Below the pieces are notes generated by a model, which searched no databases, was not told the DNA's origin, and saw only the letters and a program-made list of their open reading frames with translations. From Kibdelosporangium philippinense (GTDB lineage: Bacteria; Actinomycetota; Actinomycetes; Mycobacteriales; Pseudonocardiaceae): a stretch of 64,000 bases of DNA. Where the stretch lies: assembly GCF_021390435.2 (NCBI RefSeq), contig NZ_JAJVCN010000005.1, forward strand, positions 248,001 to 312,000, read 5' to 3'. The position numbers were made by a program, and so were the translations under genes. Every line of letters begins with the position of its first letter. The stretch's first letter is position 1. Of the stretch, positions 16,802 to 23,745 are shown piece after piece.

Positions 16802-17451
16802 TCGACGCGTTTCAGCCGGAGCCAGGCTGGTCCGAGTTCCGCGAGGCCGCCGTGGAATACGTCGAGCACGGGTGGCCCGTTCAGCCAGGCACCTACCAGA
16901 TTGACGGGTCTCGATAGTGGCACGGCCGCACGCACGTCGATGGTCTAGAACCCGTCGCACAACCGTGGACCCGTACTGGCATAACCGATATCGGTGTCGC
17001 GAAGGACGCGTGGACACGGCACCCGTACTCGATCCTCATGGCGTGTGGACACATCGCTGACGCCATCGAGATTCCCGCGACTCTCGGAGCCCGCCTCACG
17101 CAACGTATGCGGGCCGACGGCTGTCTCCCACCGACCATCGCCACCCCGTTCGGTACATGGCTGCTGCTGGCTAGTCCAGGCGAACCCATGCGGCTCGAAC
17201 TGGCCCAGAGTCCCAGCATCGGCGTCCGCCGCGCCGGGGCGTGGATCGCGCTGCCACCTACGGCACACGGTCACCTGTCCTACCGCTGGCACATGCATCC
17301 ACGCGCCGCTAGCTGGTCAGTGCCCAGCGCGCTCGCCGTGCAACAAGTCCTCGTCGATGCCGTTGCGCCTGCCGCCCGTCGTTCGCCGCACGCTGGTGCA
17401 CGGGACAGGCCGACGGGAGAGCCCCCGGCCCGATGGCCGCCAATGCTCTGA
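16798..17451 (+). pseudogene. Bifunctional DNA primase/polymerase-like domain gene with in-frame amber stop
   Basis: From GTG 16798 the frame reads EAAVEYVEHGWPVQPGTYQI, then hits TAG at 16915-16917 (codon 40). It continues in the same frame with THVDGLEPVAQPW, RHPYSILMACGHIADAIEIP, TPFGTWLLLASPGEP and YRWHMHPRAASWSVPSALAVQ. This is the order of a complete actinobacterial prim-pol N-terminal-like domain (GWPVxPGTY, GLEPV, FGTWLL, YRWxxHP). One base change cuts the protein after 39 residues unless the stop is read through. A restart at ATG 17038 would lack the N-terminal third. Confidence 0.7.
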
Positions 17452-17636
17452 TTCCGGAGCTGCCGAGACGCGGCCAGTCAAGCTCGCTGAGCGGCTGCCT
17501 CGGTCGCCGTGCCGGTTGGCGGTATCCACGGCATGACCTACTCCGGCACCTTGGGGGGACGGAGTGTGACATATGCGGTCTGACCAGCAAACACGCCGAC
17601 AAAGCTGGTAGTTACTGGAGAATGCTGGAACTCTGG

Positions 17637-17649
17637 TATCGTCTCGCCC
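17637..17649 (+). promoter_or_regulatory. Probable leaderless promoter of the nuclease-helicase-SbcCD operon
   Basis: TGGTATCGTCTCGCCC runs straight into the ATG at 17650. TATCGT at 17637-17642 is a good actinobacterial -10 box and ends 7 bases before the ATG, so the transcript probably begins at or next to the start codon. No Shine-Dalgarno sequence is present. The restriction-modification promoter at 43256 carries the same TATCGTCTCG string. Confidence 0.5.
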
Positions 17650-18447
17650 ATGACGGAGCCCCTGGAGGAACTCGAGCGTCACATCGAGGGTTTGCGGACC
17701 AAGGTGCGACGAGCGGCCATGTCCGGCGACCCGGCGCGAGCGCGGGAACTGCGCGCTGAGCTTCGGCGGGCGGAGCGGGCCTGGGATGACGCCCTGGCTG
17801 CGTTGACCGCCCCCGAACGGGAGCCCGATCGGGGGCGGCAACCGGGTCCGTTGCTACCAATCCGCGACCAGGTTCACCAGGCGCTCACCCTGCTCGGTGT
17901 GCCGTCCGCGCCCAAGTTGATCGTCGCCGTACACGGTGCGTTCTTCGCGGGTGAGATGGCCAGCGCGCAGCTGACCAGCCTGCGGCGCGATGAGGAGCGT
18001 TCTTTCCGATCGTCTCCGCACGCTCGCCCGTACTACTTGTGCAGCGCGTTGACCGCGGATCGGTTGGTACCTGCCCGTGGGCTATTAGCAGTCTCAACCT
18101 GGCCCATGCCGCGCCGGGTCATCGGCCCGCTCAGCGCACGCGTCGACTTCCTTACCGCGGCCATCCAGTTGTCGGAACAGATCGACAGGATGGCCGAGCC
18201 AGCCCTGCCCGCGTTGAGTTTGCTGTGGCGGTTCGCCACCAACATTCCCGGTGCCGCCGAGTCGTTCGACGCCATGAAGCCTCCGGTCGTCGCCGAAGCG
18301 GCACGAGCGGAACTCGCGATACATGACGAGGCCGACCACGCACATCGCGAGGCGGCGGCGTCCCGAGCCCGAACACAACTCGATGAGATCCATCAGCTGT
18401 TCGGCTCGGCCCTGAAGCTCGTACCCCGTGCCACAAACAAGAAGTAA
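17650..18447 (+). CDS. Unknown protein with N-terminal coiled coil, first gene of the end-processing operon
   Basis: 265 aa. Residues 1-50 form a charged coiled coil (LEELERHIEGLRTKVRRAA, ARELRAELRRAERAWDDAL). The middle part is globular (SAPKLIVAVHGAFFAGEMASAQLTSLRRDEERSF) and may be DNA-binding or winged-helix-like. A second helical stretch lies near the C-terminus. Not recognised. It opens the operon; the nuclease gene follows after 50 bases with its own GGAAGAG site. A regulator or substrate adaptor are both possible. Confidence 0.7.
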   Translation: MTEPLEELERHIEGLRTKVRRAAMSGDPARARELRAELRRAERAWDDALAALTAPEREPDRGRQPGPLLPIRDQVHQALTLLGVPSAPKLIVAVHGAFFAGEMASAQLTSLRRDEERSFRSSPHARPYYLCSALTADRLVPARGLLAVSTWPMPRRVIGPLSARVDFLTAAIQLSEQIDRMAEPALPALSLLWRFATNIPGAAESFDAMKPPVVAEAARAELAIHDEADHAHREAAASRARTQLDEIHQLFGSALKLVPRATNKK

Positions 18448-18497
18448 GCGAAAGAAGCGGACTTCCTGCCCGCGCTTCCCCCGCGAAGGAAGAGCAG

Positions 18498-19625
18498 TTG
18501 AACAACACCGACACCCGCCTGGACGTCATCCGCGGGTCGGCCGAGCCGAAAAAGCACAACGCCCGAACGATCGCCGCGTTGACCAGCAACCCCGGCTGCG
18601 CCCGCCGGAGCATCCTGGACGCGGCGTCCATCGACAAGCAGGCCCTGGCCGAGCACATCGGCCACCCCGCCGCGTTCGGCCTGTCCAGCTTCGCGATCGC
18701 CCGCGGCAACGCCTTTGAGACGTACGTGAAGGCCAACGGCTGCGCCGAGCTGCTGCGGCTGCTGCGGGAGCACCTTGCCCTGCCGCTTCCCGAGGTGTCC
18801 TACGACGATCTCAACAGCGTCGCCGGACACGAGACACTCGAAGCACGCTACCGCCGCTCCCGCCAGCTATTGGCGCACGCCGCCCGATCCGACCAGGACG
18901 CGGGCACGCTGTTCGATCACCCCCTGCTGCGCATGACCATCGGCGGTCGAGACGTCTACCTGGAGCCGGACCTCGTCGCGTTTCGGCTGCGGGATCGCTT
19001 CCACGTCGTGGAGATCAAGTCCTTTCCGGTGATTGACGGCCGGGCCGATTCCAGCAAGGTCGCCTCGGCGGCGATCCAGTCCGCCGTGTACGTCCTGGCG
19101 CTGCGCCAGTTGATGGAGCAGTTAGGGTTCGACTCCGCCGTGGTGTCGCATGAGGTGTTCCTGGTGTGTCCCGAGGACTTCTCCAACCGGCCGACCGCGG
19201 CGTTGGTCGATGTGCGCAAGCAGTTGACCGTGGTGCGACGCCAGCTCGCCCGCCTCACCGACGTCGGCGCCATCGCCTCGACGCTGCCGCCGGGGTTGAC
19301 CCTGGACCTTCGGCGTGACGAGGCTGGTGTCGCGACGCGCCCCGTTGACGAGCTGTGCGAGGCGTTGGGCCAGATCGAAGCCCGCTACGCGCCCGAGTGC
19401 CTGGCCACCTGCGAGATGGCGTCCTTCTGTCGAACCGGCGCACGCGGACACACCGCCGCGCTGGGGCGATCCGTTCAGGAAGACCTCGGCGGGATCGACA
19501 CCATCGCCGCCGCGCTCGGGTTGGCCACCGGCGCGCTCGACCCCGGTGAGCACGCACACGAGGCGGCCCAGGTGCTGCAAATGGCTGAACGCCTGCGCCG
19601 CGAGTGTCTCGGTGGTGCGGCATGA
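18498..19625 (+). CDS. Cas4/Dna2/AddB-type PD-(D/E)XK nuclease with Fe-S cluster motif
   Basis: 375 aa from a TTG after AAGGAAGAG. RecB-type nuclease motifs are complete: GNAFE with Glu74, Asp158 (YLEPDLVAF), Glu172-x-Lys174 (VVEIKSF) and Gln194...Tyr198 (AAIQSAVYVLAL). One Cys near the N-terminus (Cys34) and a C-terminal trio (Cys301, Cys305, Cys311; CLATCEMASFC) match the four-Cys layout that holds the 4Fe-4S cluster of AddB, Cas4 and Dna2 nucleases. Expected activity is single-strand DNA cleavage at ends. It is followed by the 499-aa gene in an ATGA overlap. Confidence 0.85.
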   Translation: MNNTDTRLDVIRGSAEPKKHNARTIAALTSNPGCARRSILDAASIDKQALAEHIGHPAAFGLSSFAIARGNAFETYVKANGCAELLRLLREHLALPLPEVSYDDLNSVAGHETLEARYRRSRQLLAHAARSDQDAGTLFDHPLLRMTIGGRDVYLEPDLVAFRLRDRFHVVEIKSFPVIDGRADSSKVASAAIQSAVYVLALRQLMEQLGFDSAVVSHEVFLVCPEDFSNRPTAALVDVRKQLTVVRRQLARLTDVGAIASTLPPGLTLDLRRDEAGVATRPVDELCEALGQIEARYAPECLATCEMASFCRTGARGHTAALGRSVQEDLGGIDTIAAALGLATGALDPGEHAHEAAQVLQMAERLRRECLGGAA

Positions 19626-21121
19626 GCACACTCACCTCGCTGGCGCGGGCACACGCTGTCGAGCTCGGCCGAGCCCAGCCGATCGCGACCGTCCGGCACG
19701 TCCACGTCAGCCAACGGCCGCTGGTCTGTGTGCCGCTGGCGATGGCGGGCGAGGCGAACGCGCCGCTGGCCGTCCTGGTCGGCCGGGACCGCGACGCGCC
19801 CCGCTTGCTGATCGTTGCGCAACCCCGCAACCGCGAGCTGCGTTTCGATTTCGCTCATTCACTGGCGTTGACCGTGTTGGGCTACATCGGGAGTTTCGCC
19901 AGCACGATGGTGGCCAGCAGCCGGCCAGGTGGCGGGTCCAAGCCTCGCGTCGCCGACGCGCCACAGGTGTGGGTGCCCAACCGTGCGGGCATCGACTTCC
20001 TTCGGCTGTTCGGGCGCTCCACGCGATTTCGCTCCACCACCGGCCCCTACGCGGTTCCCGTCTCGGTGCCCTCGCTGGGCAGGTGGCTGACCTTCCTCGC
20101 GGAGCGCGCTGAATACCCCGGTTCCTCGTTGTTGGTGGCTGCGACGGACGTCTTGGCCGAGCATTGGGCCACCGGGCAAAGCGCGGTCGAGGACGGCAAC
20201 CTCGCCTCCTTGCTGGGCTGGATCGCGCCGCCGCCGGGATCAGACGGAGCGCAGGCCGCACTGGCGGCAGAGGACCCGCTGGTGTGCCCGCCTGCTGGCC
20301 CTGCGACCGACACGACGTTCGACCGGGAGGTGCTGGAGCCCGGCATCGCGGAATACGACCGCGCGTCCGCTGATCCCGAACGGCGACGGCGGGCTGTCAC
20401 CCGGCTGGAAACCGCCTTGCGCGGACAACTCGAACCCACTTGGCGGCTGATGTGGCAGGCGATCGACCAGCTTCGGGCGCTCCCACCGGGAGAGCATGTC
20501 GCAACCCGGTGGGATCTGGACAAGGACGCCTACCTGCGCTTCCACACGCATGTCGCGACTGGCGGCCATCCGCAGCCCAAGCGGGACAGCGCGGTGGCCG
20601 CAGCGATGCGGCTTAACCAGCTCGAACGGCACCAGGCCGAGTACGACGCGCAGCGGGCCTTCGACGACCCGCTGGTGATGGCCGAGTACCGGCTCGCTGG
20701 TGACGCCTTCGTGGGCGTCGTCACGTCAGCGGTGCCGAACCGGCGGGTCGGCGCGGGGCGCAGCGCCGTGCTCCGGCCTCTGATCACCGTCTCGACGCAG
20801 GATCCGGTGCGGCTTGTCCCTGGCGACGGCCCGGTGACCGATCGGGCACGGCCACGGCAACGCGCGGAGATCGTCTCCGTGACCGAGACAGCCGGCGGTC
20901 TGGAGATCACGCTGGAGCTGGCGGGCGGTATGGGCCGTGGCAGAACGGCACCCGCAGGCACCATGCCGGCGGTGGGGGATCAGGTCTGTTTCAGCATCTT
21001 GACCGACGACTACCAACCGCGCGGCACCTTTCCAGCGCGGGAGAACACCCCGTGGACGCACGGCGGCCCTCCGGCCCTGCCGGTCCCGACAGGTGATGAC
21101 GCGAAGGAGGAGTGGTCGTGA
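19622..21121 (+). CDS. Unknown 499-aa protein between nuclease and helicase
   Basis: It starts at the ATG in the ATGA overlap and ends in a GTGA overlap with the helicase. No family is recognised. The N-terminal half is mixed alpha/beta. A helical middle (RRAVTRLETALRGQLEPTW, LRFHTHVATGGH) is followed by a beta-rich segment (RAEIVSVTETAGGLEITLELA, GDQVCFSIL). That segment resembles the small barrel placed before the motor core in Upf1/Dna2-type helicases. It could supply the barrel/stalk part missing from the short helicase. This is an inference from composition and order. Confidence 0.7.
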   Translation: MSTLTSLARAHAVELGRAQPIATVRHVHVSQRPLVCVPLAMAGEANAPLAVLVGRDRDAPRLLIVAQPRNRELRFDFAHSLALTVLGYIGSFASTMVASSRPGGGSKPRVADAPQVWVPNRAGIDFLRLFGRSTRFRSTTGPYAVPVSVPSLGRWLTFLAERAEYPGSSLLVAATDVLAEHWATGQSAVEDGNLASLLGWIAPPPGSDGAQAALAAEDPLVCPPAGPATDTTFDREVLEPGIAEYDRASADPERRRRAVTRLETALRGQLEPTWRLMWQAIDQLRALPPGEHVATRWDLDKDAYLRFHTHVATGGHPQPKRDSAVAAAMRLNQLERHQAEYDAQRAFDDPLVMAEYRLAGDAFVGVVTSAVPNRRVGAGRSAVLRPLITVSTQDPVRLVPGDGPVTDRARPRQRAEIVSVTETAGGLEITLELAGGMGRGRTAPAGTMPAVGDQVCFSILTDDYQPRGTFPARENTPWTHGGPPALPVPTGDDAKEEWS

Positions 21122-22449
21122 CCGCAGCAGATCCCGCTGTCCGCGCGGCAGACGAGGTAGAGCAGGTCATTGGCGCGGCGCTGTCCGAATTCACCGCCAG
21201 CGGCCACCGCGGGGTGGTGGTGGATTCGCCACCGGGAGCGGGCAAGTCAACCCTGGTTGTCCGAGCCGCCACGCAGATCGCGCGCGGGGACGAGCCGGTC
21301 ATGGTCATCGCGCAGACCAACGAGCAGGTCGACGACCTGGTCGACCGGATGGCGCGCGAGGCGCCCGCGGTGCGCATCGGCAGGCTGTCCGCCCAGGGCT
21401 ATGTCCCCACGGGGCGGGTGGCTCACCCCAATGTCATCGTCGCCGACCGAGTATCCGACCTTCAGGGCTCACCGATCACCATCGGCACGGCGGCGAAGTG
21501 GGTCCACGTCACGGACGGCCCGTGGCCGTGGGCGATCGTGGACGAGGCGTACCAGATGCGGTCGGACATGCTGCTGCGCGTCGCCACCCGGTTCGAGCGA
21601 GCGTTGTTCGTCGGGGATCCTGGCCAGTTGGACCCGTTCTCCACCGTTGAGGTCGACCGCTGGACCGGACTGACGTGGGATCCGATGCAAAGCGCGGTCG
21701 CGGCGATGCTCCGCAACAACCCCGCCCTGCCGGTCCACCAGCTTCCCCTGTCCTGGCGGCTGTCCGCATCCGCAGCGCCGCCGGTGTCCGAGGCGTTCTA
21801 CCCGTTCACCGGCTTCCGCGCGGCCACCACCGCCGATCAGCGACGGCTGACCTTCCAGACCCGAGGGTTCGGCGGCCCGGTCGACGACACCTTGGAGATG
21901 GCCGCTCGCACGGGCTGGGCGTTGCATGAGTTGCCGGCGCGGCACACGTTGCGCACCGACACCCAGGCGGTTCACGCGATCACCGACCTGGCCCTGCGGG
22001 TGCTTCAACGCGGCGCCGTGGCCCAATCCGAGCGCGACCCGCACGAAGTCCCCGTCACGGCAGGCCGCATCGCGATCGGCGCCGCGCACCGCGATCAGGC
22101 CGCGGCGATTCGCCGGGCGCTCCACGAGCGCGGCGGCGGGGCGATCAAGGTCGACACGGCCAATCGCCTGCAGGGCAGCGAATACGACATGGTTCTCGTG
22201 CTTCACCCGTTGTCCGGTCGTCGGGACGCGACCGCCTTCCACCTCGAATCGGGCCGCCTGTGCGTTCTGACCTCGCGCCATCGACACGCCTGCATCGTGG
22301 TGGCCCGCGCCGGCATCCAGGACCTGCTCGACGCCCACCCACCTGCCGAACCGATGCACCTGGGCGTTCCCGCGAAATTCCCGGACGGCTGGGAAGCAAA
22401 CCAGGCGATGCTCGCGCATCTGCGTGCGCATCGAGTCCCGGCGGCGTGA
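21118..22449 (+). CDS. Superfamily 1 DNA helicase (AAA_11/AAA_12, Upf1/Dna2-like)
   Basis: 443 aa from the GTG at 21118, chosen because AAGGAGG sits 7 bases upstream and GTGA overlaps the previous stop. Walker A is SPPGAGKST (37-45), motif Ia is near AQTNEQVDDL, Walker B is DEAY (142-145), and motif III is GDPGQLDPF (167-175). Motifs V/VI lie in KVDTANRLQGSEYDMVLVL and LCVLTSRHRHACIVVA. It has only the two motor lobes and no N-terminal barrel. With the Fe-S nuclease two genes upstream it makes a split Dna2-like pair. Confidence 0.88.
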   Translation: MTAADPAVRAADEVEQVIGAALSEFTASGHRGVVVDSPPGAGKSTLVVRAATQIARGDEPVMVIAQTNEQVDDLVDRMAREAPAVRIGRLSAQGYVPTGRVAHPNVIVADRVSDLQGSPITIGTAAKWVHVTDGPWPWAIVDEAYQMRSDMLLRVATRFERALFVGDPGQLDPFSTVEVDRWTGLTWDPMQSAVAAMLRNNPALPVHQLPLSWRLSASAAPPVSEAFYPFTGFRAATTADQRRLTFQTRGFGGPVDDTLEMAARTGWALHELPARHTLRTDTQAVHAITDLALRVLQRGAVAQSERDPHEVPVTAGRIAIGAAHRDQAAAIRRALHERGGGAIKVDTANRLQGSEYDMVLVLHPLSGRRDATAFHLESGRLCVLTSRHRHACIVVARAGIQDLLDAHPPAEPMHLGVPAKFPDGWEANQAMLAHLRAHRVPAA

Positions 22450-22482
22450 CGGCCCCGTACCGAGTCCCACTTGAGAGGAATG

Positions 22483-23745
22483 ATGAGAGTTCTCCACGTT
22501 TCCGACTGGCATCTCGGTCGGATCACCTACAACGAGCCCCGCGCCGAGGACCACGACACCGTCCTTACTGAGATCATCACCTTGGCCCGCAGCGAGAAGC
22601 CCGACCTGATCGTGCACTCAGGGGACCTCTTCGACCACGCTCGACCGTCCATTCCGGACATGAGCAAGGCTACGACGGTCTTGCAGGAACTTGCGGCCGT
22701 CGCGCCCGTGGTCGTCGTCTGCGGCAACCATGACTCGCCCCTGCTGTTCCAGCTTTTCGCCCAGCTTCTCGGCCCCGACAGCAGGATCCACTTCATCGAC
22801 CAGCCCCGCGATCCCGATCTGGGAGGTGTCCTGCGATTCCCCGGAGCCGACGGCAGCGTGTTGCGCCTGGCGGTTCTGCCGTTCGTGCATTCCAACCGGG
22901 CCATCGACGCCTTCGACGACACCAGGCACTGGCGCGCTGCCTACGCCGAACGCATTGGACGGATGGAGCGGGCGCTGGCCGCAGAGCTGCTGCGCGACTT
23001 CGACGACCGCCGCGACATCGCCATGTTCGCCGCACACCTGCACGTCGGTGGAGCCAACTTCGCCGGAAGCGAGCGCCCGGTGCACGCCTCGGACTACTAC
23101 GCGACCAACGCCGAGGATGTCCCCGCCGTCAGCTACGCCGCGTTCGGGCACATTCACAAGCCGCAGAAGCTGCCGGGCACGCAGGTCATCGGACGCTACG
23201 CGGGGTCGCCCATCCAGCTCGACTTCGGCGAGGCAGGGGAACGCAAGAGCGTCGTCCTGGTCGACCTGCGCCCCGGACAACCCGCCCATGTCGACGTCGT
23301 CGGCCTGAGCGGTGGCCGGCAACTGCGCCGGCTTGAGGGCACCCTGGACGACCTGCGCGCCTCGGCGCCGTCGATCGGGCGAGACCTGTGTCTGGTCACC
23401 GTGCACACCCCGTCGCACGAGCCGACGTTGTCCGAGCAAGTTCGAGACTTGCTGCCGAATGCCGTTCTGCTCCAAGTGAATGAGGTCTGCGCCGACCAGA
23501 GGCTGGAGATCCTCACCTCGGAAGCGGTCGCCGGTGACGTCGAGCCCGACATGCGCCAACTGTTCGGTGACTACCTCGCCGATCAGGGCAGCACGACGGT
23601 GGCAGCCGACCGCATCCTGAAGACCTTCGGCCAGATCCTGACCTCCATCGAGGAACAGCGCCCCATCGCGTTGGCCGAGGAGTCCCTGCTGACCGATCCA
23701 CTGGAATGCGACCAAGGCACGCACACCGAGGAGGTGGCTCGATGA
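22483..23745 (+). CDS. sbcD: SbcD/Mre11-family metallophosphoesterase nuclease
   Basis: About 420 aa. The start is the second of two adjacent ATGs (22480/22483) behind AGAGGA. All calcineurin-like metal motifs are present: DWHLG, SGDLFDHARP, CGNHDSP, AAHLHVGG and GHIHKPQ. Mre11/SbcD acts with SbcC/Rad50 as a double-strand exonuclease and hairpin endonuclease at DNA ends. The stop overlaps the sbcC start (ATGA), the standard arrangement. The gap from the helicase gene is only 30 bases, which ties this pair to the upstream nuclease and helicase genes. Confidence 0.93.
   Translation: MRVLHVSDWHLGRITYNEPRAEDHDTVLTEIITLARSEKPDLIVHSGDLFDHARPSIPDMSKATTVLQELAAVAPVVVVCGNHDSPLLFQLFAQLLGPDSRIHFIDQPRDPDLGGVLRFPGADGSVLRLAVLPFVHSNRAIDAFDDTRHWRAAYAERIGRMERALAAELLRDFDDRRDIAMFAAHLHVGGANFAGSERPVHASDYYATNAEDVPAVSYAAFGHIHKPQKLPGTQVIGRYAGSPIQLDFGEAGERKSVVLVDLRPGQPAHVDVVGLSGGRQLRRLEGTLDDLRASAPSIGRDLCLVTVHTPSHEPTLSEQVRDLLPNAVLLQVNEVCADQRLEILTSEAVAGDVEPDMRQLFGDYLADQGSTTVAADRILKTFGQILTSIEEQRPIALAEESLLTDPLECDQGTHTEEVAR

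Noticed and set aside
18498..19625. Calling the Fe-S nuclease a CRISPR Cas4
   Set aside because: No cas1, cas2 or repeat array is in the window, and the protein sits beside a helicase and SbcCD instead.
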